A stretch of DNA of 64,000 nucleotides. It comes from Symsagittifera roscoffensis (taxonomy: Eukaryota; Xenacoelomorpha; Acoela; Convolutidae). The notes under the pieces are model-generated. The model searched no databases. It saw nothing but the letters and a program-made list of their open reading frames with translations, and was not told the DNA's origin. Location of the stretch: the NCBI RefSeq assembly GCF_963678635.1, contig NW_026971009.1:46001-110000 (forward strand), given 5' to 3'. Positions within the stretch are counted from its first letter, which is position 1. Every line of letters starts with the position of its first letter. The position numbers and the translations under genes were made by a program. Below are positions 42,780 through 55,063 of this stretch, one piece after another.

Positions 42780-44930
42780 ATTTCCAAATCCTTCAGCCTT
42801 CACGATTTGTCCAATCGCTCGAATAACGTTTTTATTCCTTCTAAATCACCAATTCGGAAGGTTCGCTGCTAAAAACTCCGAAACTGCAGAGATTGCATTT
42901 TGTCCATTCTGGTCGAATGTCACAAATTTTGAATGACCGGATCATTTTAGTTGACGAGATAAGACGATTTTTGAGATTTTTTCAAAAGTTTTCAGAAATT
43001 TCAAAAAAACTAATTTACAAAACTTGAAGTGCCCAACCCTGTACGTGGGTACTGTCAGAATAGGTTCAAGGATTGCGAGTCTTGCCTCCAAATATGACTG
43101 CTCAAATCCTTGCAGTTTTCGAGATTTGACGTTTTTTGTGATTTTCAAAAGTTTTCAGAAAACCTAAATTGTTATGATTATTTTTTAAAAATCTGAAGTT
43201 CCCAATCCTGTATTTGGATACTGTCAGAGTACTATCAAGGATTGCAACTCTTGCCTCTAATTATGACTGCTCAATTCTTTGCAGTTTTCGAGATATGACG
43301 TTTTTTGTTACCTTTTCAAAACTTTTCAGAAAACGTATATAAATGATTTTTCGCAAAATCAGAACTTTCTAACCCTGTAACCCTGTTGTTGGATCCTGTC
43401 AGAGTACTCTCAAAGATTGCGAATCTTGCCTCCTAATATGACTGTTCAGTTCTTTGTAGTTTTTGAGATGTGACGTTTTTTGTGACTTTTTCAAAATTTT
43501 CAGAAAATTTATATTAATTATTTTTCAAAGTTTGAATTTCCCAACGCTATAGTTCGGTATTGTCCGGGTACTCTAGAGATTTACAAATCTTGCCACATGC
43601 GACTGCTAAACGCGACTGCTCAAATGCTTTTATTTTCCGAGATGTGACATTTTTTGATTTTTTCAAAATTTCTCAAAGAACTAATCTTCAAAGAAATTCA
43701 GAAAATTTGAAACTACTAATTTTATGAAGATACAACTTAACTGTCAGCAGACACCCACTTATCTCAAATCTGGCCTCATAATATGAATGCTCAAATTCTT
43801 TTACTTTCCGAGATAATACGTTTTTTTTTTTTCAATTTTTTCGGGAAATTTAAGTTACAAAAAATTCACAAGATTTTGAATTCCTTACCATATAGTAGGG
43901 TGCTCTCAGGGACTCTCTGTGGTTGCAAATCTGGCCTCCAAAGTTCTCCAAAGGCCTATTATTTTTTCGACATGACCCTTTCAAACTGAGAATGTAAAAA
44001 GTTCGAAATTACCAACCCTGTAATTGGGTGCAGTCAGAGTACACTAAAAGTTTGCAGATGTTGTTTCCAATATATGCGGTTTTTCATGAGTTGTCAAAAA
44101 ATTTCGAAACACCGGAGTTGCGCTAAACGCTATTTATATATTTAAATGCGGGCTTCACAATTTTGCCTTGTTTAAGCTTTTTCAACGTATTATTTTTGCA
44201 TGTTTAACGAAAGAACTTTTTTCTTGTTCAAGCTAGGTCGTATATTGCAATTGTTTAGAGTGTTTTTCGATCTTTCAGTTTGAATTCAGTGGTTATTTCG
44301 CCGAGTTTAAAACAAGCAGCCTAATAGTGGGATGTTTTCAGGGTGGGGTTGCGAGTTTTGCCTCCAATTACGAATGTCCAAATTCTTTTAGTGTACGAGA
44401 TACGATATAAATTTTTTTTCCGAAAACTCCAATACAAATTATTTTACAACACTTGAAATTCCTAACCTTGTATTTGGGTGCTGTCAGAGTGCTCTCAAGG
44501 ATTGAGAGTCTTGCTTTCAAATATGACTGCTCAAATCCTTGTAGTTTTCGAGATATGACGTGTTTAAGATTTCTCTTGAACTTTTCAGAATACTTAGATT
44601 TCAAAACATTCAAAAGAATGGAAATTCCCAAGCTTGTAGTTGGTTACTGTGAGGGTACTCTCAAGAATTCCCAATGGCAAATCATGTGTTCTCATTTGAC
44701 TGCTCAAATGCTCCTAATTTCCGTGATGTGATTTTTGTAATAACTTTTTTCAAAATTGTTCGAAGAGTTTAGATATAAAAAATTTTGAAGTTTCCATCTC
44801 TATAGTGAGGCTCTGTCAGGGTACTCCCAGGAGTTGTGAGTTTTGCCTCCAAATGTGACTGCTCAAATCCTTTTTAAGTTTTTTTTTAAGATATGACGTT
44901 TATCGTGATTTTTTTCAAAAAAAAAATAGA
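42780..44930. repeat. Decayed ~170-bp tandem repeat
   Basis: About twelve diverged units. The core is CCTGTA-TTGG-TACTGTCAGAGTACTCTCAAGGATTGCGA, then TCTTGCCTCCAAATATGACTGCTCAAATCCTT, then GTTTTCGAGATATGACGTTTTTTGT. Clear cores start near 43,037, 43,207, 43,382, 43,550, 44,465, 44,635 and 44,803. One more lies at 45,445-45,560 after an interruption. No gene is supported here. Confidence 0.85.
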
Positions 44931-44939
44931 AAACTTTAA

Positions 44940-45430
44940 TATTTATTTCAGTGCTCAGGAATATTTATACTCCGTGTGGTTTTTTTATTCAGTCAAGTTT
45001 CACCGATCGAAAAAAACTTTTTCAACAAAAGTTTTTAATACCCCATTGAAGATATTGACTTCAAATATAAAAAACATATTTCACCTCCGATTATTTTTTG
45101 TAAAGTTCTGGGGGTTTGAAATTTGGGCTTGTTCTGGACTAAATTATGCGCGCTTTGAAGAGTTTTTTCTTAATGCTGAGATCGTAACGCGAATGATTTA
45201 TGCATGGCGAATTATGCCGCTCAACAAAATTGTTCCAAATTGAATTGATACTAACTAATTGGTGGTCGTATCAATTTCGTACGACTCAAATTTTCACACT
45301 TTCACATTGTCCAAAATGTAAAGGTTTTCAATGTTTTCTTTTCCCAAAAATTATTCGATATGAATTAAGGGACAGTTGGAACATTCAGGGCTTTGCCCTG
45401 ATATACCAGCATTCTTGTTTCTTCAAAATT
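44940..45430. repeat. Dispersed repeat family R1, copy 1 (diverged)
   Basis: Shares the order of blocks with 49,008-49,560 and 63,240-63,765: a GGAATATTT start, a T-rich block, TTTTGTAAAGTT-TGGGGG, an ACGCG block, and a terminal CATTCAGGGCTTTGCCCTGATA hairpin. It interrupts the ~170-bp tandem repeat. Confidence 0.65.
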
Positions 45431-46201
45431 TGAAATTTCTAAACCTGTAGTTGGTACTCTCAGGGGTTGCGAGTCTTGCCTCCAAATACGGCTGCTCTAA
45501 TCTTGGTAGTTTTCAAGATTTGACGTTTTTTATGGTTTCCGAGATTTAATTTTCTTTTCGGTAAAGGATGCATATTTTATTTGCAATATATGTAGTTTTT
45601 ATGACTTGTTAAAAACTCTCAGCAACGGAGGTGCGTTACACGCTAGTTGAGTCAAAATTATATTCCAGTGAACATAATTTGTGGAACCTTTATTACTCTG
45701 GTATGGATTGGTATGATATTGATGTGACAAGACTTAAACATTTGCTCAACTGTTACGCTCAACTATTATTACTAGTCGCTGCATGCAGAAATTATTGTCA
45801 ATTGCTGTATACGCTTACCAATAGATAAGAATTTATATATTAGCTAGAGAGAATGCGTTTGACTTGAAGGCGCAAAATAAATGTAATTATTGGACCTCAG
45901 TTTAGCAATGCCAAAGCGTTATTTATATGCAGTAGTTGCTCTGAAATGCTAGTTTACTCGGCAAAGGAGAGGTTTCTGATTTTTTCTAGTAAGTTTTTCA
46001 CTTAGACTAATGCGTTTCCAGAAATTGTTTTAAATAAAGAACATGATTTTAAAGTTATTTTTGATCCCATAGAATTATGTTCTAGGATATTTTAAATGCC
46101 TTTTTTGCCTAGGAAGTATTTTGTTTCGGATGAGTATTTTTTAAAGACGTTTTTTCACTGAGTTTCTTAGGTTTTCTCGTTTCAAGCGATATCTTTTTCA
46201 G

Positions 46202-49200
46202 AGAAGTCGTTGAGTAGTGTGAAAGCAGTTGCTGTTCCGATTGGGGACACTGTGACAGATCTGCTGCTGATCGTAGAATACAATCACAGGGGACAGCATG
46301 ACAGGGCACTCACCCTACTCACAATATTCCTCCTCTCCCACATCACCTGCTGTCTGGTCATATTCCACAGAGTCAAACACAAGCAGGAGGCCAGAGCTGT
46401 GTGGAGTGCTCCCTGGAGCAGGGTTCTATTCACTCTGGCAACTGTGTTCACCTTGGGCCCAGTGGTGCTGAAGTTGGTGGAAATACACGGGGAAGAGGAT
46501 AGAGTACATGGGGCTAGGAAGCCGACCTGCTACTCCAAACTCACTCTTTGTTTCCTGGAGAGTCTGCCACAAGTGGTGCTCAACACTTTCTACATCTGCC
46601 AGGATGGATGTTTCTGCGCCAATCAGATTGTTTCATTAACTCTCAGTGTGGCTGCCGCATGCTATGCCGTCCAAAGGGTAAGCACACACACAAACAGCCA
46701 ACCTTGAGTTTACTTCGATCGTAACAACACGTTGTCAACAAATTTTTCCGAACAAGCCACAAAAACTGTCCATCAGGATATGCACACCCAAATGGAAAAA
46801 ATACGAGTTGTTAAATTTGGTTCAATGAAATTGATTAGTTTTCAAGTTTTCTATGAGTTTGCTCAAATTAATCAAATACCTTGTACAGTGCTGATTTAAA
46901 TTAACCGGACAAAACGCGTTTAACTTGAAATTTAAAACGCGTTTTTCTCAAATTGGGTTTAGTTTAGGTGAAAACTTATGAAGGCAAACCTTGCTTAAAA
47001 TTTTAACAGAATTAATATGGTGTAATTTTTACTGCAAAATTCGGGCCCAAATTTTTACCCAAAAAATGGGTCATTTTGGCTTTTCTTAGTTAATCAAAAA
47101 TTACGCCAAAAATACCCAGTCGATCACAGACATAATTATAACAAAGAGAGCGCCTTGGGTAGCCCAACAAACTTTAAGAAGGGTATATTCTCAAAAAAAA
47201 TTGCAAACCGTTTAAAAAGTTGATATTTTATATAGTAAAAACGACCTTTTTTGTCTATCAAACAAAAATAAATTAACTTACACAAAGTTTTGGTGAATAT
47301 ACCCTTCTTAACGTTTGTTGGGCTACGTAAGGCGCTCTCTTTGATATAATTATGTCTGTGATTGACTGGGTATTTTTGGCGTAATTTTTGATTAACTAAG
47401 AAAAGCCAAAATGACCCATTTTTTGGGTAAAAATTTGGGCCCGAATTTTGCAGTAAAAATTACACCATATTAATTCTGCTAAAATTTTAAGCAACTCTTG
47501 TCTTCATAAGTTTTCACCGGGCGCGTTAAACAGTGCCGAAGTACAACAGTGCCAAAAATGCGGGAAAAGTTCAGAATAATTTAAAGGCATTTTCTAAAGA
47601 GCGGGAAATTACTGACGCTAATTGTCAAAGAAAATCACTCCAATTTTGGCGCCAAAATGTCTGCAACTGCAAATTTAAAGTGTCACTTAAGATTATAAAG
47701 GTTCGCCGTTTAATTTTTGATTGCCGCACTTACTATCTTGAAACTTGTTCATATTTTCGGCACTGTTGACTAAAGTTTTCATTTTCGGCACTGTTGAACT
47801 GATTTTTTTTTCGGCACTGTTGTACTGCCCCGTTTTCACCTAAACTCAACCCAATTTGTGATAAACGCGCTTTACATTTCGAGTTAAACATGTTTTGTCC
47901 GGTTAATTTAAATCAGCACTGTATTTTAAAGAAGCTTTAATAATTATCTCATAATTGCAAAGTTTGAAAACGCGAGCTGGGTGGCCAGTCAATAAGCAGA
48001 ATGGTCTAAGAGCAGAATGGGTCCAAGAGAAGAAAAACAGAAAAACATCAGCTTTTATTAGCTAATCTGTAAATAAATTATCGGAAAGGTCAATAATACC
48101 AAAGCAATGAACATTTTATGCATAATTTGAGTAATTTAATCAAAAACTTTTAAAAAAATTGTAATCACAAAATTTTTATGAAATTAGTCATTTCATGCAT
48201 AATTTTATTCGTTTTCTTGGTAGTTTTTGACGATTCTAATAATAGTTTTATCAATTAGCCGGTATAAACCAATATAAGTCAATATTTTTCTATTTTTCTG
48301 CTCTTGGACCCATTCTGCTTATTGCTCCGCCTTCCGCGTGCAGATACTGCTAGAAAATCAAAGTGCGTTCTGTATTTAGACAACCGCGTGTTCATACTCG
48401 TCAGTGTTTAGACAAATACTGTATGATCCAATCAGAATCGAGATAAGACATAAATAATCCGAAATAAATAATAATTATTTAGTAATTTCTTCCTTGTCTC
48501 GATTCTGATTGGTTGAAACAGTATTTGTCTAAATACTGACGTGTCTGAATACGCGGTTGTCTAAATACTGCTACGTAACCTAGAAAACCTAACAAATCAT
48601 TCGAGACTATATGTCACTAAATTTTCGAAATCTATCTGAACTTTTTTTTACTGGTTTTCACTTGTCAGATGTTTACGAGGTCCCTAATTTGACATGTTTA
48701 AATGTCAATACTGTATATTGCAACATAATATGTTATTAAATTTAACGTTATAAAAAGTTGAAGTACGTCCTTATAGCCGTACGAACAGTTAAATGCAAAG
48801 TAATCTGCGGTTTTTCCTATACTATACAGCACTGAAACGTGATATCTCGTTCATTTAAAATGCAATATATTGGGTTTTTTATGTCAAAAACAAAATATCG
48901 ATTCCTTAAACACGTGTGATAAGAAAGGGCATATGATTCTCCGGGTCTTTCAGAGGCTAGAAATTGTATAATCCTGAAATTTTTTTCGCGCCTTTTTGTT
49001 CCGACCTTCGATACGAAAGTAACGGAATATTTGTGCTCGGGGTGGGTTTTTTTTCTTCAGACAAATTTCGACTTTTTAACTAGCAATTTTTGACGGAATT
49101 CTTTTACATCATTCAAAAGGTATTGTTGTCCTGAGATTAAATTTGAAAAAATATTACACTTGTGATCATTTTTAGTAAGGTTATGGGGGTTTAAAGATTG

Positions 49201-51100
49201 CCATTTTGACCAATTTTGGACAATTAACGCGCGATATATTTCGCGCTATTAATGCGTAAGCGGAGATTTAATCCGTCTTAGAAATCGTTCCAAATTGGTT
49301 GAAAGAAGCTTATTTGCCATTTGTTACAAGGAGGAAAATTTATCTTTTTTTCTTTATATGACGTGTGTGGGGGGGGGGATGGTTTTCAAAAAAAAATTCA
49401 AATTTCAGAATAAAAAATTTTCATTTAATTTTATTACATTTGAATTTTTTTGCTATTACTGCTCCATACACCTCAAAAGGCAGTCGGAACATTCAGGGCT
49501 TCGCCCTGATACGAGCAGTCTTGTCTTATTGATATTCTTTAAAAAGTTGGTTTTGTCGTTGTTTGTTGCTTGTGTTTGCGAAGTTCACCCTCGGCTGTGT
49601 AAAAAAAAAACATTTTACGCACACCTCTGAACGATTTTCAAATCCGTTGAAAAAACGGTGAGTATTCACAAGTACCAAAATGATAAATCAGTCCCATTTG
49701 TACCAAAATAAAAAATCAATCGCGTAAGTACTAGAAAAATTCAATGGTCGAAGACTACTAAGCCGACTATTTTAAGCTCTTGGTTTAAGGTCGCCGGTGG
49801 GTGCGCGTCGCCGCTTTGCGGAGATAACAGGCTCTAATTTTCGTATAGAGTCCTACCCTCTGTTGGCAAGCTCGCAACAAGTTGGCGCGAATGCGGCGGT
49901 CACTATTCTGCTGTTTAGTTTTCTTCTGTTTGAATAGTAGAAAACTAATGTAATAATTCGTTGGCTCACAATTCGACCAATCAGAAATTGAGTTGAATAA
50001 TTTTGGTACAAATGGGACTTCACCGAAAAAGCAGTCAATATTTTGCTCCTGTCCGATCTGCGATTTAAATTAGCCGTCGGTTTTTTTCATGCGCTAATTG
50101 TGTGTTTGTTTTTGTTTAGTACACCAATCCGGCCAGTGAGAAGTTGTCCCGTCCGATTGAGAACACAATACACACACTTTGGCTGTTCTGCATCCTAATA
50201 GGAAATATCCTGCCCTTCACTCTGATGGCAGGTCTCCTCTCCCCCATCTTCCTACTGACGGGACTCCTCTCAGTCTACGCTCTCACCTTCCAAATGCTAT
50301 GCAGAGCAGTGCTCATCAACCTCATCATCCTGCAAAAAAATAGAAACAAGTGGGGATCTTTCCAAGGTTGCCTATTCAACGCATTCGTCCACAGTGACTC
50401 AGAGGCCATCAACAAGAGGTTCAAGGCGGCTTTCTTCATAACTGCCCTGATATCATTCCTCACTCTAAGTGGGTACTTGTCACTGTTCGCGTATTGGACT
50501 ATTGTTGAACCGCGCAGTGACAGGTTCGAACACACTTTAGAGTATTGTTCAAGTGTCAAGATATACGAAAAGCCGATTGTAATATTGACAGCTTCTTCAT
50601 TATGTTTGCTTCTTTCAAACTCATTTCTTTTCTTTGTCATCTTGAGCGATTGGCAGAACATTCAGAACAATGCTTATAGAATCAGAAGGTTTTTCTGTGG
50701 ACGCTGTTTTGCCATTAGAGGCTACGAAGCGGATATAAGCACTGACAGAGTCGGAGTGCCTGGAGAGAAAACAGACATTGAACTAGTCTTGAAGCGAAGC
50801 GAGTCCATTTCGGACGGAAACCCGAAACTTCGGAAGACGATGAAACGAGATGTTAGTTTTTGGGATGATGTGGGAATCGACACTCGAGTGCCGCCACATC
50901 TGAGAGCTCATCCAGTTGCCAGCAAAGAAACAGATCACGAGGTAGAAACTAGCTCACAGAAGGCGCCAAATAGCCCCAAAGTCGGAAACTACGGCGACGC
51001 CAGTAGCAGAGCGGAGCTGATATCATTCAAGCCCAGAACCACTAGTCTTTTGCAGCACGAAAACACCATGACGACTATTGGCGAAGCGACAGAAGTCTAA
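46202..51100 (+). CDS. XK-related (XKR-like) membrane protein, last two exons
   Basis: Two exons: 46,202-46,677 (acceptor TTTTTCAG, donor GGTAAGC) and 50,120-51,100 (acceptor TTTGTTTAG), joined in phase 0. The upstream exon or exons with the start codon were not found. Exon one has GDTVTDLLLIVEY in a first membrane segment, a second segment (LTIFLLSHITCCLVIF), and FLESLPQVVLNTFYI, which matches the conserved FxExxPQ region of the XKR family. Exon two has about four more membrane segments and then a charged cytoplasmic tail of about 130 residues. XKR proteins sit in the plasma membrane; some members (Xkr8, CED-8) scramble phospholipids during cell death. Which member this is cannot be said. 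The intron of 3.4 kb is full of MITEs. No clear AATAAA was seen after the stop. Confidence 0.72.
46886..47921. mobile_element. Foldback MITE with TA target site
   Basis: Long inverted repeats: the left end CAGTGCTGATTTAAATTAAC is mirrored exactly at the right end (to 47,921). The arms stay complementary through AAAACGCG, TTTAGGTGAAAACTTATG and CAGACATAATTAT up to a loop near 47,240. TA flanks both ends (46,884-46,885 and 47,922-47,923), as for Tc1/mariner elements. Without the nested insertion at 47,519-47,831 it is about 0.7 kb. No transposase is present. Confidence 0.88.
47519..47831. mobile_element. Nested 313-bp MITE with 9-bp target duplication
   Basis: Inserted in the right arm of the foldback MITE. 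GTTTTCACC occurs on both sides (47,510-47,518 and 47,832-47,840) and only once at the matching place in the left arm. The ends are imperfect inverted repeats (GGGCGCGTTAAACAGTGCCG against GGGGCAGTACAACAGTGCCG), and CGGCACTGTTG recurs subterminally. A 9-bp duplication points to a Mutator-like type. An open stretch of 78 codons inside it is probably spurious. Confidence 0.8.
47990..48324. repeat. Short inverted-repeat element
   Basis: CAATAAGCAGAATGG at the left end is mirrored as CCATTCTGCTTATTG at the right, with AGAGCAGAATGGGTCCAAGAG duplicated inside the left arm. AT-rich inside and no ORF. MITE-like; the target duplication is not clear. Confidence 0.75.
48366..48574. repeat. Short palindromic element
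   Basis: Arms of about 85 bases: TATTTAGACAACCGCG, CAGTGTTTAGACAAATACTG and CCAATCAGAATCGAGA are mirrored on the right. TATTTAGACAA also repeats within each arm. A single hairpin could form over the full length. Confidence 0.8.
49008..49560. repeat. Dispersed repeat family R1, copy 2
   Basis: ACGAAAGTAACGGAATATTT, GTGCTCGGGGTGG and further blocks match 63,240-63,765 over about 500 bp. It ends with the hairpin TCAGGGCTTCGCCCTGA. Lies in the XKR intron. Confidence 0.85.
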
Positions 51101-52279
51101 AACTAAGATACCCTTTGTAGTTCTCAAAGCTGCCCTCATTGAAGTGCATCTTTGCTTGCAATCATCCCAATTAGTTTATTTAAATTCAACAAGTTTTTGG
51201 CTGAATAAGCTTCTAATATAGCTGAATAACTCTAAGTGTATTTTAATTGTTGTTGAAAATTTAATTTGAGTAATAATGCTATGGTATTTCCATTGGAAGT
51301 TTAAGTTGCGTCGTCATACAATGTTTAATTTAGTATCGCTTTCCATATTTGTTGATTGTGTAGTTTTATTCTTTGTTTTCGTTGAACTTGAAAAGGCTTA
51401 GTGAGTTTTTTTGTCACGGTCTCTGAATTTTACTTTCTTAGTTCTGTCGGGAAGTAGCGCGAAGCTCCAGTGCGTTCAAAAAATTGATTGTACGTTTTTT
51501 GCAAAGACCTTTAAAAGATTCCTTTGCCTGCGTTGAATTAGGAAAAGGTTGCCGTAGGAAATATGTTGCTGTATACGTGACATTTAATCAGACCTGATGA
51601 AATATTCATAATATGCCCCGAAGTGCCGTGTTAAAAGATCTGATATGCCATATAATCCCAACAAAATTTGATGTAATCTATGGCGCTCCCTGTTGTAGCA
51701 AACAGCCTCTATAGTGGCCTTGTTTTGATTTATTTGATGCGTAGATCAGGGGTGGATCTAAGGTTTGCTCCAGGGGGGGGGGGGGGGGGGGTTCGAGCGC
51801 TCCCAGAATATATTGAAGACCCTATGTTGACAATATTCTGCCCCGCCATCAAATTTTCGTAAAGATGACAAAAATGCCAGTTCTGACCGAAAAATTGGGC
51901 TTTTTTTCGACGCGCGCTCCACATCAAAAATGGTCACAAAATTTTCGGGTTGATCGGCAGGAGATGATTGTCATAAAATAATACCAAAAGGGAACCTTTG
52001 ATTGTAGAGGGGTCGAAGCTATGACAAGAATGTGACTGCTCCCACATCCTAAATATGCCCGTGGCATAGACTATCTAAGAGAACAATTTTAACTCTGTTC
52101 TAGCTTGTTAAACTTGCGAGAGGTAGTCTATTGCAACCGGTACTAGATTTTTTCCTGTAAATACTTTTGTTTACAGTAATCAGTGCTCAGCATGTGACAT
52201 ATAATATGATTCCAATGCACTTGCGTCCCTGTATTTTTTATATTTGTATTCCTGTTTAGTGGTTCGAAATTGGTGTTTT
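51101..52279. other. Downstream of XKR: no gene seen
   Basis: AT-rich. It includes a MITE-like start GGGGTGGATCTAAGG followed by an 18-20 base G run (about 51,745-51,791), related to the element at 55,670. Confidence 0.6.
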
Positions 52280-55056
52280 ATTTTTAGATTTCCAGCGGGA
52301 AAAAAACTGTACCTGTTGATCCAGTTTTCTCAAGTTGGGTTAATGTTATCAAAAAAGCGCCAGTCATAAATTGTTCTAGAAATTCAAAGACCTTAAAGGG
52401 CATCTTTTGAAATTCGAAAGTTGAGATTTTTTCAGCGAAGTCAGTGTTTTTGTAAATTTTACTTGCGTTTTCAATGTTTGCTCTAAAGCCAATTAATTTG
52501 CTTACATGAACGTTTTTTTAAAGAAAATTACACATTAAAAGTGTTTTTCAATTCAAAGCTCATCGAACTTTAAATTGTTGATTTTTTTTTGTTTCAACAG
52601 TTAATAGCTAAAACTGTTGGCTTTATTGCTTGCGTTTTTCTAATTTTAGTACAGTGTTTTATCGTAAATTGCACACAGGTTAAATATTTTGCATGCATTT
52701 AGTTTGGGCCTTAATACTTTCCGATCGTTAACGATTTTTGTAAAGTGGCATTCATTTTTGTTCTTTTCCGATTGAAAAGTTTGACTTTTGATTTTTTTAA
52801 GATCAATTATTTCCCTCTATTAAAAGAAGGGCAAACTCCACTGTCGAATTAGCAAAAAAAACGTGATTGACTTCTAGGTTCGAAAGTGGATTTTATTTCT
52901 CAGATTTTCAAGCGAAATAGAAAAAATATCTATTGGTCCAGTTACACAAATCGGATTAGTTGACTTCAAAAACGTGTCAATCATAAAATGTTCTTGATTT
53001 TCACAAAGCTCTTAGGCCATCTTTTTCTCCGAAGTTCGGAGTTTTTTAAAAAATTAAGTCAGTTTTTTGAGTTCATTTACCTTTTTCCAACAATCTATTA
53101 TCTGTTACTTTTTTCAATTTCACTAATGCTCTTTTGCTACTCTATAGCCGTTGTGTTATTTTTTTTGAGAGTATCAATTATTTTAAGATGGATTTTGAAA
53201 ATAAATTCTGCGTCAAAAGAAAAAAAATAATATGCCTAAAAATTAATTTAATGAAAAAAACTTTTTCTAATGAGATTTTTGGTGTCTGTTATACTAGATA
53301 AACGTTACGAAATATGCAAATTTTTCATTCTGTCAATGTTTTTTTCTTGAGCTGCATTTGAGTTCCCATTTTTTGCGATCTTCTTGATAATTTGAATCTT
53401 TTATCGTTTTATACTTCGATTTTTTTTATGTGCCAGAAATCTTCTTCACAAAAGTCCTCTGAGTTCAGTTAATTTTCTCTTTGATGCTTTTATACACTTG
53501 CGATTAGCAAACGCTATCAAATCGGATCATTTGTGCAGCTAACATTTGTGGAGCATTCAATTTTGCAGCTAACCTGATGAATTTTTTGAAAATTTAATTT
53601 TAAATACTGGTTACCATAACTATTGAAAGCCTGGGTTCAATTTCGAATCCAGACAGGACCTTTTTTATAAAGTTCAAAATAGTTTTCGTCACATCGGCTG
53701 TCTGTTTAAGTTTTTTCGTCGGTTTAGTTGTCACATTTCTTTCTTTTCATGAGCTGAAGTTAATTTTTATTGGAAATGAAAGCATGCATTTCTGACTTTG
53801 TATAATTGTTTTGGTTTTTTTCGCTCTTTAAGCTTCATTCGGCCTAAATGGTTTCGGCCTATACTTCATCGGCTTGATGATCTAATTTTGAGTCTTGTGA
53901 AAAAAGTATATGGTTTTCTATCCTTTTGCGTATTTCCTGAAGGGGAAGGCTGTGAAATTTAAGAATTTCCGAGCTTAAAGCTCAGTTTTTCATGATCAGC
54001 TTCTTTTTAATGTTTTCGGTACAACGGGCGTTACCTGAGTGTTGTCGGCTTACTTACCGCTCGATAAATGTTTTGGAACAATTATTTCATGCTTGCGATT
54101 GAATGGTTGCTGTGTTCTCGCCTCAATTTGAACGTTGTGAAACAACATTTGGAAACAAACCGTAGATTATTTTGATTTTTTTAAAATTTTCCCGGACTGG
54201 CAATAATTTAATTTTAGTCGGCAAGCTTGCAATACTATTTTTAATTTGTATTGCGAGGCAATCGATAACTTGCGTGAAACTATTTTTTGATGTTTTCATC
54301 TGATCATTTTAAAAATATCAATAGCAATAAAGAGACATTAGATCCTGCCAGAAAATTTACAGAAAAGGGAAAATATTTGGTTCAGATTTTGTTGATAACA
54401 CAAATGTTCTGTTTTTTTACTAAATTTTCCTCTTCCTTCGTTAAGTTTGTGTAATACTGCTTTTCTGAATCATAATTGCTTTTGAGAACTTCAATTCTTT
54501 TCTGAGAATTTTCAGTTCTTTTTGTGCCGAGTGTGTCGTAAGTGGTGCGAAGCTTGACCTCGTCGGGGCAAAAAAAAATCAATTTCATCGATGATTGGGT
54601 CACTTCCCAGATTGTTCAAAAGTAATGAACGTAGTGAAGACTCTTATAAAGTTCTTGCTGATTTTTCTTGCTTTTTTTTCAACAAAAAGTCTAAAAATAT
54701 TGATGCACTTAGGTATAATGCACGTTTTGAGTTCAATTGAAATTCATCTGCTGAAAGTGACGTAAATAGCACTCTCCAAATACGAACGTGGAAATGGCTC
54801 TAAAAAACGTGAACAGTTTTGAAATCGGAAATTAATTTTTAGATTTGCAGCTGAATATCAGCTTTACCCATTGATCTAGTTTTCTCAAGTTGGTTTAATG
54901 TTATCAAAAAAGCGCCAATCATGAATCTTTCAATTCAAAGAGCTCTATTTTTTTCTTTGAAATTCGAAAGTTGAGATTTTTTCCAGAAAGTCGTGGTTTT
55001 TTTATGTTTACTTGCGTTCATTACTCTTCTCCAATATTCGATTGGCTATGTTCCAG
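52280..55056. repeat. Dispersed repeat family R2 copies upstream of eIF2 beta
   Basis: Diverged copies of a ~380-bp family. Blocks in order: GGCAAACTCCACTATCGAA, AGTGTAAAGGTCACGAAAAACGTGATCGACTT, TTGATCCAGTTTTCTCAAGTTGGGTTAAT, AAGCGCCAATCATAAATTGTTCT, CGAAATTCGAAAGTTGAGATTTTTTC and TTGCGTTCATTACTCTTTTCCAAC, ending TTGGCTATGTTC. Copies or parts occur at 52,280-52,500, 52,800-53,110 and 54,830-55,060. No gene was seen between them; an open frame at 52,988-53,230 is low-complexity. Confidence 0.75.
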
Positions 55057-55063
55057 ATTGTAA

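Noticed and set aside
45631-45828. Open frame of 65 codons upstream of the XKR exon as a possible first exon
   Set aside because: No donor in suitable phase, no similarity to XKR N-termini.
52988-53230. Open frame of 80 codons rich in Phe and Leu
   Set aside because: T-rich low-complexity sequence within R2 repeat remains; hydrophobicity is a result of base composition.
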